A stretch of 29,988 nucleotides of DNA from Spirochaetia bacterium (GTDB taxonomy: Bacteria; Spirochaetota; Spirochaetia; Treponematales; Breznakiellaceae): positions 1-29,988 of the forward strand of contig BNUU01000023.1 of NCBI GenBank assembly GCA_025997595.1, in the 5' to 3' direction. Shown in pieces: positions 15,707-24,283 of the stretch. Both the position numbers and the translations under genes were made by a program. The first letter of the stretch is position 1. Each line of letters opens with the position of its first letter. The notes under the pieces were generated by a model that saw only the letters and a program-made list of their open reading frames with translations, was not told the origin of the DNA and did not search any database.

Positions 15707-16576
15707 ATGAAGCTGGGCAGATTTTCCCTTTTTGACTTTGTCATGTATTTTATAATTACCGTGGTAGTGTTGGCCTGTCTCTTGCCCTTTATTTATGTAT
15801 TGAGTGTGTCCTTTACCGCCCCGGAAGTGTACGTGCCCTTTGAATTTACCTTAATTCCCAAAAAGTTCAGCATACAGGTTTATCTGGCGATTCTGGCCGA
15901 CGGGGCCTTTCTCCAGTCCCTCAAAAACACGGTGTATGTCACGGTGGTGGGGACGGTTATCAGCCTTTTTGCCACCTTTGCCTATGCCTATGGCCTTACC
16001 AAGAAGGATATGCCCTTTGTTAAACTTTTTATGGGATTGGTTATTTTCGGGCTGTTGTTCGATCCCGGTATTCTTCCCAATTATATTACCGTACGGTCCC
16101 TGGGGCTTATTGATACCTTTGGATCCCTTATCTGGACGGCGGTAATGATATCCTGGAACGTGATAATCGCAAAATCCTTTTTGGATGGTATTCCGGCGGA
16201 AATAGAGGATGCCGCCAAGATTGACGGCTGTTCCCATTTTGGTACTTTTTTCAGGATCATCCTGCCGCTGGCGACCGCTTCCATAGCGGTGCTTACCCTT
16301 TTTATTGCCGTTAACCAGTGGAATATGTATATCAGACCTATGATGTATATCAATGATTTTCAAAAACGTACCATTCAGGTCTACCTTAAGACCCTCCTGG
16401 TCGATGCGACGACCGCCGTGGGCAGCGGCGGCGGAGGGGACGGGATGAATATCCTTCCCTCCGAGACCATCCGGCTTGCTACCGTGGTTCTGGCTATGCT
16501 GCCGATTGTGATTGTCTATCCCTTCGTGCAGCGGTATTTCGTAAAGGGTGTAATGATCGGATCGGTTAAGGGATAA
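15707..16576 (+). CDS. ABC sugar transporter permease, LplC/YtcP type (importer 2)
   Basis: Second permease of importer 2, 289 residues. LACLLPFIYVLSVSFTAPEVYVPF matches the LplC/YtcP pattern, the EAA loop reads EDAAKIDGCSHFGTFFRIILPLA near residue 165, and the C-terminus is the family tail YFVKGVMIGSVKG. A short glycine-rich stretch (VGSGGGGDGMN) near residue 245 lies in the loop before the last membrane segment. The ribosome-binding site AAGGAAGGCGG precedes the ATG. It is co-transcribed with its neighbours and, like importer 1, has no linked ATPase. Confidence 0.92.
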   Translation: MKLGRFSLFDFVMYFIITVVVLACLLPFIYVLSVSFTAPEVYVPFEFTLIPKKFSIQVYLAILADGAFLQSLKNTVYVTVVGTVISLFATFAYAYGLTKKDMPFVKLFMGLVIFGLLFDPGILPNYITVRSLGLIDTFGSLIWTAVMISWNVIIAKSFLDGIPAEIEDAAKIDGCSHFGTFFRIILPLATASIAVLTLFIAVNQWNMYIRPMMYINDFQKRTIQVYLKTLLVDATTAVGSGGGGDGMNILPSETIRLATVVLAMLPIVIVYPFVQRYFVKGVMIGSVKG

Positions 16577-16623
16577 AACCCCTGCCTTTTCGATTTTCAC
16601 AATAAGTTCGAATGGAGGTATCT

Positions 16624-18147
16624 ATGAGAATGTTGAAGAACGGGTTGATTGCGGTGGCGTTACTTCTGGCCGCAGCCAGCTTATTCGCCGGCGGAGGTTC
16701 GGATAAGTCCGGGTCATCGGCTGCTGGAGGGCCAACGGAGTTTACCGCTGTAATAACCCAGTACCAGACGCCGCCAAAGCCAACGGATCCTTTCTGGAAG
16801 GATATGGAAACCAGGTATAACGTCAAGTACAACGTTAACTGGGTACAGGACTCTTCGTATCTGGAGAATCTGTCCCGGCTGCAGAGTACCAACAGTTTCC
16901 CTGATGTTATCCAGTTTAATGACACCGGGGATCCTACCTTTACCCGGGCGGTTGAAGCGGGTCAGATTTGGGATCTTACCCCTTATCTGAAGATTGGCTC
17001 GGGTACATACCCGAACCTTGACAAGCTTATTCCCAATGCCTGGATGAACTCCAAGTACCAGGGGAAAAACTATGTCATCCCCACTTCCCGTGGTCAGTAT
17101 GACAGCGGTATCATGGTCCGTGGTGACGTACTTAAAAAGTATGGTTTAAGCCTGCCAAAGTCCATTGCCGATTTTGAGGCTTATTTTGATGCCTGCGTTA
17201 AGGAAAATATCATTCCGGTACCGATCTGGATACAGAAAAACGTCGGGAACTTCCAGCCTGCTTTCGGGCCCGGCAGCATGATCCCGGTGTATAATGCGGA
17301 TAAAACCGGTGTTTTACCCCAGCAGCTTACGGAAAGCTATGCTTTAACCGTGGAATGGTTCGCCAGCCTTTATAAAAAAGGTTATTTGCCCCAGGAATTT
17401 GCTTTAATTGATTCGGCTCAGACTGAAAATTTCCTGGTCACCGGCAAGGGCGGCTCCTACTTCAAGAATGGCTGGCACCGGTACCGCCTGAACGACGAGA
17501 TCCATAAGGTACTGCCTACTGCCGAGATTGTTCCGGTTTTCTACTATTCCGGTCCCGGCGGAACCAGAGTTTGGTATGACAAGGGTTTCTACGGCGGGAT
17601 TGCGATCAACAAGAAGGTTCCGGAAGCCAAGATGTTAAAGATAATAGAATTCTTTAACGCCACCGCCGCTCCGGAAAGCGTTAATTACTTCCAGTACGGT
17701 ATCCCCGGTATCCATCATAATGTAGTGGATGGATTCCCCAAGTTTACCGATCAGGGGGCAAGGGAAATAAACAACTCCACGTATATTCCCTTTATCCTTG
17801 CAACCACCACCTACATCAAGATTGACAGCCCCCTGGCTCCTCCGGCTTATAACCTGGAAACCCGGGAAATGGTCAAGGTAATTGACGCAGAAGCGGCAAA
17901 ATTGGGTGTGGCGCCTTTCAATATCTTTGAAATTATCGGCTCCAAATCCTTTTCTGCCTTCTGGGCTTTGAATCAGGATGAATTCCAGTCCAACGTCGTT
18001 GACGTCATTACCGGAAAGAAGACGGTAGCCCAATTCCGTACCTATCAGCAGCAGCTGTTGGCCCGGCCCGAAGTTCAGGCCGCAGCCAGGGAATACAAAG
18101 AGAGCTATGATTCTTTCGGTCTTGTGAACTGGAAACCTGCTAATTAA
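16624..18147 (+). CDS. ABC sugar-binding protein, SBP family 1 (importer 2)
   Basis: Extracytoplasmic binding protein of about 507 residues. The signal peptide MRMLKNGLIAVALLLAAAS is followed by LFAGGGSDKSG, again without a lipobox cysteine. ATG 16624 is chosen over 16612 because the GGAGG at 16614-16618 lies between them. The mature part has the alternating-lobe plan of family 1 binding proteins, for instance FPDVIQFNDTGDPTFTRAVE and PTSRGQYDSGIMVRGDVL. It ends importer 2 and is followed by a hairpin and then the second GRE module 92 bases downstream, which points to an imported compound that feeds the GRE pathway. Confidence 0.92.
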   Translation: MRMLKNGLIAVALLLAAASLFAGGGSDKSGSSAAGGPTEFTAVITQYQTPPKPTDPFWKDMETRYNVKYNVNWVQDSSYLENLSRLQSTNSFPDVIQFNDTGDPTFTRAVEAGQIWDLTPYLKIGSGTYPNLDKLIPNAWMNSKYQGKNYVIPTSRGQYDSGIMVRGDVLKKYGLSLPKSIADFEAYFDACVKENIIPVPIWIQKNVGNFQPAFGPGSMIPVYNADKTGVLPQQLTESYALTVEWFASLYKKGYLPQEFALIDSAQTENFLVTGKGGSYFKNGWHRYRLNDEIHKVLPTAEIVPVFYYSGPGGTRVWYDKGFYGGIAINKKVPEAKMLKIIEFFNATAAPESVNYFQYGIPGIHHNVVDGFPKFTDQGAREINNSTYIPFILATTTYIKIDSPLAPPAYNLETREMVKVIDAEAAKLGVAPFNIFEIIGSKSFSAFWALNQDEFQSNVVDVITGKKTVAQFRTYQQQLLARPEVQAAAREYKESYDSFGLVNWKPAN

Positions 18148-18160
18148 CTATTTCCGGTAG

Positions 18161-18194
18161 GGAGCTTCATGGGGAGTAATCTTGATGAAGCTCC
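18161..18194 (+). other. hairpin between importer 2 and GRE module 2
   Basis: Perfect 10-base arms GGAGCTTCAT / ATGAAGCTCC are separated by a 14-base loop. No T-run follows, so transcription probably continues into the activating-enzyme gene, with the hairpin protecting the upstream message or damping readthrough. Confidence 0.6.
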
Positions 18195-18239
18195 TGCTTA
18201 ATGTAAATATTGAAGGATAAAGGAGTAAGGTACACCGTA

Positions 18240-19166
18240 ATGAGTACGAGGGGTCTGGTTCTGGATATTGACCGTTTTTCAACCCACGATGGGCCCGGTA
18301 TCAGAACCGCAGTGTTTGTTAAAGGCTGTCCCCTGAAATGCAAATGGTGTCATTCTCCGGAATCCCAGTCCGGGGATCAGGAATTGCTGTATCAGCGCAT
18401 GCGCTGTACCGGCTGTTATAGCTGCGCGGCGGCTTGTCCCCAGGGCGCCATAAGTACCGATGGTGAAGTGATCGAAAAAATCGCCGGTGTGGCGGTGCAC
18501 CGGGACAGGTGCGTTAAATGTTACACCTGTGTCAAGGCCTGTAACTTCCGGGCCATGCGCCGGGGAGGAACCGAGTATCTTTCTTCCGCCCTGATCGATT
18601 CTGTAAAACCGGATATCAATTTTTATAAAAATTCTTCCGGGGGTGTAACCGTCACCGGGGGGGAGCCCCTCATGCAGGCAAAGTTTACCTATGAATTTCT
18701 GGCAGGCTGCCGGGAATTGGGTATTCATACCATGATTGAAACCTGCGGTCAGGGCAGCGGAGTTGAACTCAAACAGATTGCGGATGTGTGTGCGGGTATT
18801 TATTTTGATGTTAAACTGATGGATTCCGAAAAGCATCTGGAATGGACCGGTGTCCCCAATAAAATAATTTTGGACAATTTGCGGCTCCTCTGTATGTCCC
18901 CTGAAACGGCGGCTAAAATCATTGTGAGGCTCCCCTGTATCCCCGGGGTGAATGATGACCCCGAAAATATCAAAAAGACCGCAGAGTTTGTTCATTCTAT
19001 CGGAATACCCTCCATGCAGCTTATGCCTTATAATGCCATGGCGGGGGAAAAATACCGGTGGATTGGAAAAGATTATGAACTTGCGGGTAAGGAAACGAGG
19101 GAAAAAAGTTATTACGAAGGACTTAACCGGATAATTGAATCCGTTGGAATAAAAGCTGTCGGCTAA
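18240..19166 (+). CDS. glycyl radical enzyme activating enzyme (radical SAM), copy 2
   Basis: Activase for the second GRE, about 308 residues. Motifs in order: HDGPGIRT, the radical SAM motif C30-x3-C34-x2-C37 (GCPLKCKWC), WCHSPESQ (shared with copy 1), two ferredoxin-type motifs (CTGCYSCAAACP and CVKCYTCVKACN), and the SAM motif TVTGGEPLMQ in its usual form. ATG 18240 is preferred, with AAGG nine bases upstream and AGGAG just before it; TTG 18210 would place the ribosome-binding sites inside the gene. Its TAA stop overlaps the first base of an upstream ATG of the GRE gene. Gene order activase-GRE matches module 1. Confidence 0.94.
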   Translation: MSTRGLVLDIDRFSTHDGPGIRTAVFVKGCPLKCKWCHSPESQSGDQELLYQRMRCTGCYSCAAACPQGAISTDGEVIEKIAGVAVHRDRCVKCYTCVKACNFRAMRRGGTEYLSSALIDSVKPDINFYKNSSGGVTVTGGEPLMQAKFTYEFLAGCRELGIHTMIETCGQGSGVELKQIADVCAGIYFDVKLMDSEKHLEWTGVPNKIILDNLRLLCMSPETAAKIIVRLPCIPGVNDDPENIKKTAEFVHSIGIPSMQLMPYNAMAGEKYRWIGKDYELAGKETREKSYYEGLNRIIESVGIKAVG

Positions 19167-19186
19167 TGAGCGATTGGAGGAACATT

Positions 19187-21664
19187 ATGCAATCAATAAA
19201 AGAAAGAGTAAAAACTGATTTCTCTGCAATAGGAACCAGGGATGTATCTGCCCTTAAGTCTGTAATGGATCAGGCCAGGACCGATTTGGCCTTGCGGGAA
19301 ATGTCCTCAAAAATCAAGCGGCATTTTGATACTATAGAAAGGCGTATGCATAAGCGGCAGCGGATGTGGGGCGGGAATCTGTCGGTGCTGAACCAGGAAA
19401 CGGAAAAGCGCAGCAATGCGGCCCGGCGCACCCTGGCATTTGAACGGATCATGACTGAAATGCCTATCGCCATTGAGGCCCATGATGTACTGGTGGGCCA
19501 ATGTATTGTAGATGACACAATTGTACGGTGTACGTTCCCCAGGTATATTCTGAACGAAGAACTGGGTAAGTGTTCGGTTCAGCTGGCCCATAAATGTCCC
19601 GATTACGATACCCTGCTTAAGCGGGGACTGCGGGATATTATCAACGAATTGAAGCGCCGCCGCCCGGAAGCGGAGGCTGCGGAATTTGCGGATGAACGGC
19701 GGATCAAAATTGAATTTATAGAGAACGGTATCCGCGAGGCGGAGAGTGTTATTGCGCTCTCTCACCGGTATGCGGATTTAGCGGAAGAAATGTCGGAAAA
19801 GGAAGAGAACCCCGCCCGCAAGGGGGAGCTTTTGGAAATTGCGGCGGTTTGCCGTTATGTGCCCGAATATCCCGCCCGCTCTTTGCAGGAAGCGGCCCAG
19901 GCGGTATGGCTGGTAAATTATGTCCTCTTTGAATCCATGACCCACATATCGATTGGCCGTATCGACCAGGTACTTAATCCCTATTTTGAAATGGATTGGA
20001 AGGCGGGAAGGATTACGCTTTCCCGGGCTCAGGAAATCGTGGACAGCTTTGTGCTGCATTGTAATGATCGTGCCCAGCTGGACCCCAAACTGTATGCTAT
20101 TGAGGATCAGAAAAAGCTGGAAGGAGCCCCTGAACAAAACCGTATTGTGTACGATCACGGTTTTGTTACCGCTGCGGAAACCGATCATGCGGATGCCATT
20201 AACCACTGGGGGCAGAATATTCTGCTCAGCGGGCTGCTGCCGGACGGTGGTGATGCGACCGGCGTCCTTACCTACCTGTTCCTGAATGCTCATCAGAAAT
20301 TTTCCATGACATCTCCGGTACTGACCGTGCGGATGCACAAGAATACCCCCCCGGAGCTGCTTGAACGGGCCGCAGAGGTGCTGAAAACAGGGGGCGGTAT
20401 GCCCTATATCAATAACGATGATATTATTGTTCCTGCCTGGGAATCCATGGGGGTTGCCCGGGAAGACGCCTGTAAATATGCCAATTCAAACTGTTGGGAA
20501 ATTCTGATTCAGGGGATGAGCAATCAGGAGATGATCCGCGGCCTTAACTTCCTTTATTTTCTTGAATTGGCCCTGAACAGGGGCAAGCCCTTTATTTACG
20601 GAGAGCAGCTGGCCAAAGAGAAGCCGTCGGATCGCCATGATCCTATTACCTTTGGAGGTATGGCAGGGGCGGTTTATAATATTAACGAAGGTGTGGATAC
20701 GGGAGACGCGGCAAACTTTAAGACCTTTGAAGAACTTATGCATGCATGGAAACTGCAGGCGGACTGCATGCTGCAAAAATCAATGGAACATATCAACCGG
20801 GACGTTCACCGGAACGGCAGTCATGGTCCGCTGAGTTCTTTCTCATTCCTTTCAACCTTAACCCAGGGTTGTGTGGAGAAATTAACCGATGTAACCCACC
20901 AGGGCGCCAAGTACGATCTGTGGCATCTTAATGGGGAAGCGGTTTCCAATGCGGCGGACGCAGCGGCGGCGATCAGGAAATTTGTATATGAAGAAAAACT
21001 GATCACCCTGCCACGTCTGGTGGAAGTACTAAAGGGCAATTGGGCCGGAGCTGAAGGTAAGGCTCTCCGCGGCCGTTTCAGCAGCGATGCTCCCAAGTTC
21101 GGCAACAATGATGACTATGTGGATAGTATTGCGCAGGAGATGGTGGGTTACTTTGTGGACCGCGGCGCCTATCATGCAAAAAAATTCCCCAAATTCATCT
21201 TTTCACCCAGTATCGGGACCTACTCCTGGATTATATCCATTGGCAAAAAGATCGGTGCATCAGCCGACGGCCGGGAAAGCCAGGATCCCATTGCGTCGAA
21301 TATGTCCCCGGTTCCGGGCAAGGATGTGTCGGGGCCCACAGCTGCGATCAATTCCTATTGGAAACTCAATACCAAAACAATGGGGGCCGGGGCTCCCATC
21401 GATCTCCGCTTGAACAGCAATGGGCTTGAAGGGGAAGAAGGAACTCAGCGTGTGGCCGGGTTAATCAAGACCTTCCTGGAAGGGGGCGGAAATATGATGA
21501 CCCTGACGATTACCAGTGTGGAGGATTTGAAAAACGCCATGAAAAATCCCGACAAGTACCGGGGACTTCGTGTGCGGATGGGCGGATGGTCTGCGTATTA
21601 TGTGCTTTTAAGCAAGGCTTCGCAGAAGATCCATTTAACACGGGTGGAACATGGTTTTGTGTAA
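19187..21664 (+). CDS. glycyl radical enzyme of the pyruvate formate-lyase/diol dehydratase superfamily, copy 2
   Basis: Second glycyl radical enzyme, 825 residues. The thiyl site is Cys436 in NSNCWEI, with Glu438 as the partner residue. The radical loop is LRVRMGGWSAYY, with Gly800 as the predicted radical site. It shares HKNTPPEL, KTGGGMPYINND and ASADGRESQDP with copy 1 but has a longer N-terminus, and the two are clearly paralogues of different specificity. ATG 19187 follows GGAGG by six bases and is preferred to ATG 19166, which overlaps the activase stop. Downstream lie a CoA-acylating-type aldehyde dehydrogenase and DhaKL, so an aldehyde or ketose product is likely. No small subunit like that of hydroxyphenylacetate decarboxylase is encoded nearby. 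The substrate is unknown. Confidence 0.92.
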   Translation: MQSIKERVKTDFSAIGTRDVSALKSVMDQARTDLALREMSSKIKRHFDTIERRMHKRQRMWGGNLSVLNQETEKRSNAARRTLAFERIMTEMPIAIEAHDVLVGQCIVDDTIVRCTFPRYILNEELGKCSVQLAHKCPDYDTLLKRGLRDIINELKRRRPEAEAAEFADERRIKIEFIENGIREAESVIALSHRYADLAEEMSEKEENPARKGELLEIAAVCRYVPEYPARSLQEAAQAVWLVNYVLFESMTHISIGRIDQVLNPYFEMDWKAGRITLSRAQEIVDSFVLHCNDRAQLDPKLYAIEDQKKLEGAPEQNRIVYDHGFVTAAETDHADAINHWGQNILLSGLLPDGGDATGVLTYLFLNAHQKFSMTSPVLTVRMHKNTPPELLERAAEVLKTGGGMPYINNDDIIVPAWESMGVAREDACKYANSNCWEILIQGMSNQEMIRGLNFLYFLELALNRGKPFIYGEQLAKEKPSDRHDPITFGGMAGAVYNINEGVDTGDAANFKTFEELMHAWKLQADCMLQKSMEHINRDVHRNGSHGPLSSFSFLSTLTQGCVEKLTDVTHQGAKYDLWHLNGEAVSNAADAAAAIRKFVYEEKLITLPRLVEVLKGNWAGAEGKALRGRFSSDAPKFGNNDDYVDSIAQEMVGYFVDRGAYHAKKFPKFIFSPSIGTYSWIISIGKKIGASADGRESQDPIASNMSPVPGKDVSGPTAAINSYWKLNTKTMGAGAPIDLRLNSNGLEGEEGTQRVAGLIKTFLEGGGNMMTLTITSVEDLKNAMKNPDKYRGLRVRMGGWSAYYVLLSKASQKIHLTRVEHGFV

Positions 21665-21724
21665 AAGTGATTTAAGTATTGGCTTAAATACATATTTTTA
21701 TTTTGAACAACCTGGAGGCAAAAG

Positions 21725-23239
21725 GTGAATGACGTAAAAAAACTGAAGTACTGCTGCAATGGGCAATGGCTGGAATCTTCCACCGATAAATGGATGGACG
21801 TGTACGATCCAAGCCGGGGTGAAGTGATTGCCCAGGCGCCGTGCTGTACCAAAAAAGAACTTGAGCAGGTCCTGGAGGCGGCTCAGGCGGCGTATAAGAC
21901 CTGGTCAAAGACGCCGGTAATCAAACGGACCCAGGTGCTTTTTAAATTCCGGGATCTGGTAGTCCGGCACATGGAAGAGCTTACCCGCCTGGTGGCGGAG
22001 GAAAACGGCAAGGTCTGGGTCGAAGCCGAAGGGGATATCCTCAAGGTAAAAGAACCGGTTGAATTGGCCTGCGGCGCTGCGACATTGATGCAGGGTGAAT
22101 CCCTGATGAATACCAGTACCGACTACGACACGGTGCTCTACCGTGAGCCGGTGGGGGTTTTTGCGGGGATAGCGCCCTTCAACTTCCCCGGCATGATCCC
22201 CATGGGCTGGATGACCCCCCTCTGCATTGCCACCGGAAACTGTATCGTTATAAAGGCTTCCAGTTCCACCCCCCTTACCAGCATTCGGCTTCTGGAGCTG
22301 CTGATTGAAGCGGGGCTTCCCAATGGGGTGGTAAGTATTGTAACCACGGATCGTACCACTGCGGATCTGCTGCTCACCAGCCCCATCGTGAAGGGGATTA
22401 GCTTTGTGGGAACCACCGCGGTGGGCAAGAGCGTGTACGGCAGGGCCGCCGCCGAGGGAAAACGGGTGCAGGCCCTCTGCGAAGCCAAGAACCACGCCCT
22501 GGTTATGGATGACGCCGTTCTTGAACGGACCGCCCAGGGGATCATCAATTCGGCCTTTGGCTGTGCCGGCGAACGCTGTATGGCGCTGCCGGTGGTGGTG
22601 GCCCAGGAGGGGATCGCGGACCCCCTGGTGGAAGCCTTGATAAAACACGCAAAGGCCCTTAAAATAGGGTGTGCCTATGACAAGGCTTCTGAGCTTGGCC
22701 CCGTGGTGAACCAAAAACATCAGGATAATATCCTTAACTGGATAGAAAAGGGTATTAAGGAAGGGGCAAAACTGGTCCTGGACGGCCGGGGCGTAAAGGT
22801 ACCGGGCTTTGAAAAGGGCTTTTTTATCGGCCCCACCATTCTTGATCAGGTTACCGAAGATATGACCGTTGGGCAGCAGGAAATTTTCGGCCCCGTGCTT
22901 TGTATCAAAAGGGTAAAAACCTTTGAAGAGGGGCTTGCCCTTATCAACTGCAATCCCTTTGCCAACGGCGCGGTGATCTATACCTCCAGCGGTTATTATG
23001 CCCGTAACTTTACCCTGAATATTGACGGCGGCATGGTCGGCGTTAATGTGGGGATACCGGTTCCGGTGGGGATGTTCCCCTTCTCGGGGCACAAGAATTC
23101 CTTCTTTGGGGATCTCCATACCCTGGGTAAGGATGGGGTGCGCTTCTTTACGGAGACCAAGGTGGTTACTTCTACCTGGTTTGACGCAAGTTCCGCGGGT
23201 AAAAAAGTCGATACCTGGGATGGGTCCATAGCCCGTTAA
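21725..23239 (+). CDS. mmsA: aldehyde dehydrogenase, methylmalonate-semialdehyde dehydrogenase family (CoA-acylating)
   Basis: Oxidises an aldehyde, by family a (methyl)malonate semialdehyde, to an acyl-CoA with NAD; 504 residues, cytoplasmic. Signatures: the N-terminal CNGQWLESS, APFNFPGMIPMGWM, and CEAKNHALVMDDA, where Asn takes the place of the general-base Glu of ordinary aldehyde dehydrogenases, as is typical of this family. The catalytic cysteine is Cys285 in GCAGERCMALP. The start is GTG 21725, preceded by GGAGG. It is 60 bases after the GRE and 26 before dhaK, so it belongs to this operon. In this setting it may oxidise the GRE's aldehyde product to an acyl-CoA for energy conservation, but the true substrate could differ from the family name. 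Confidence 0.88.
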   Translation: MNDVKKLKYCCNGQWLESSTDKWMDVYDPSRGEVIAQAPCCTKKELEQVLEAAQAAYKTWSKTPVIKRTQVLFKFRDLVVRHMEELTRLVAEENGKVWVEAEGDILKVKEPVELACGAATLMQGESLMNTSTDYDTVLYREPVGVFAGIAPFNFPGMIPMGWMTPLCIATGNCIVIKASSSTPLTSIRLLELLIEAGLPNGVVSIVTTDRTTADLLLTSPIVKGISFVGTTAVGKSVYGRAAAEGKRVQALCEAKNHALVMDDAVLERTAQGIINSAFGCAGERCMALPVVVAQEGIADPLVEALIKHAKALKIGCAYDKASELGPVVNQKHQDNILNWIEKGIKEGAKLVLDGRGVKVPGFEKGFFIGPTILDQVTEDMTVGQQEIFGPVLCIKRVKTFEEGLALINCNPFANGAVIYTSSGYYARNFTLNIDGGMVGVNVGIPVPVGMFPFSGHKNSFFGDLHTLGKDGVRFFTETKVVTSTWFDASSAGKKVDTWDGSIAR

Positions 23240-23265
23240 GAGGCATTTACAGAAGGAGGGATGAC

Positions 23266-24273
23266 ATGAGAAAGATCATCAACAAGCCCGTTGATTTTGT
23301 GGATGAAACCGTTGATGGGATCATTGCCGCCTACGGGGACCGCCTTAAGCTGCTCAACGGCGACAAGCGGGTGCTTTTAAGCGCATATCCCAAAAAAGAA
23401 GGAAAGGTAGGAATTGTCACCGCCGGGGGCAGCGGGCATTTGCCCCTGTTTTTGGGTTATGTCGGCCAGGGGATGCTGGACGGCTGCGCAATCGGCAATG
23501 TGTTTGCCTCCCCCTCTTCCCAAAAAATGGCGGATCTCATCCGGGCCTGTGACGCCGGAAAGGGCGTTCTCTGCCTCTTTGGGAACTACGGCGGGGATGT
23601 GATGAATTTTGAAATGGCCCGTGAAATGGCGGATTTTGATGATATTAAAACCACCGTTGCCCTGGGCCGGGATGATGTCGCTTCGTCACCTCCGGAGACC
23701 GCGGAAAAACGCCGGGGGGTAGCGGGGATTGTGTTTGCCTATAAAATTGCCGGGGCCGCCGCGGAACAGGGGAAAAATCTTGAGGAAGTTACCGCCATTG
23801 CACAGAAGGCCCTGGACAATACCCGGAGCCTCGGGGTTGCCCTCTCTCCCTGTATTTTACCCGAAGTAGGAAAGCCCGGTTTCAGCATCAATGATGATGA
23901 AATTGAAATAGGTATGGGCATCCATGGGGAGCCGGGCATTGAGGTAAAAAAGATGATCGCCGCCGATGAAATCGCAGCCGTAATGGTAAACAGGATCACT
24001 GCGGATATGCCCCTGTCCAAAGGGGACGAGGTTTCGGTATTGATAAACGGCCTGGGGGGAACCCCCCTTGAGGAGCAGCTGATCATTTACCGTAAAATTG
24101 ATCAGCTCCTAAAGGCAATAGGGGTATCAATCTATATGCCCCACATCGGAGAATTTGCCACATCAATGGAGATGATGGGACTTTCCGCCTCCATTATCAA
24201 ACTGGATGCCCAGCTGAAGGAACTGCTCAGGGCGCCGGCTGTTACTCCTTTTTATACCAGTCTGAACAAGTAG
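23266..24273 (+). CDS. dhaK: dihydroxyacetone kinase-type subunit DhaK
   Basis: Substrate-binding subunit of a dihydroxyacetone-type kinase, 335 residues. The glycine-rich TAGGSGHLPLFLGYVGQGML and GNYGGDVMNFEMA motifs are present, and His220 in GMGIHGEPGI corresponds to the histidine that binds the ketose covalently as a hemiaminal. The ATG follows AGAAGGAGGG. DhaL follows after 10 bases. Relatives of this type also act on four-carbon ketoses such as erythrulose, so a C3 or C4 ketose is equally possible. Its presence suggests the pathway yields a ketose that must be phosphorylated to enter glycolysis. Confidence 0.92.
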   Translation: MRKIINKPVDFVDETVDGIIAAYGDRLKLLNGDKRVLLSAYPKKEGKVGIVTAGGSGHLPLFLGYVGQGMLDGCAIGNVFASPSSQKMADLIRACDAGKGVLCLFGNYGGDVMNFEMAREMADFDDIKTTVALGRDDVASSPPETAEKRRGVAGIVFAYKIAGAAAEQGKNLEEVTAIAQKALDNTRSLGVALSPCILPEVGKPGFSINDDEIEIGMGIHGEPGIEVKKMIAADEIAAVMVNRITADMPLSKGDEVSVLINGLGGTPLEEQLIIYRKIDQLLKAIGVSIYMPHIGEFATSMEMMGLSASIIKLDAQLKELLRAPAVTPFYTSLNK

Positions 24274-24283
24274 GGGAACAATT

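Noticed and set aside
18240..21664. 4-hydroxyphenylacetate decarboxylase assignment for module 2
   Set aside because: That enzyme needs a small iron-sulfur subunit encoded beside the large one; no such gene lies between or next to the activase and GRE here.
21668..21690. Weak inverted repeat ATTTAAG/CTTAAAT after GRE copy 2
   Set aside because: Only seven AT-rich base pairs, with an interrupted T-run downstream; too weak to call as a terminator.
21905..23119. Long open frame of 404 codons on the minus strand, antisense to the aldehyde dehydrogenase gene
   Set aside because: It lies entirely opposite a gene with strong family motifs, its translation has no recognisable domain, and it is rich in Gly, His and Pro as expected of a complementary shadow frame.
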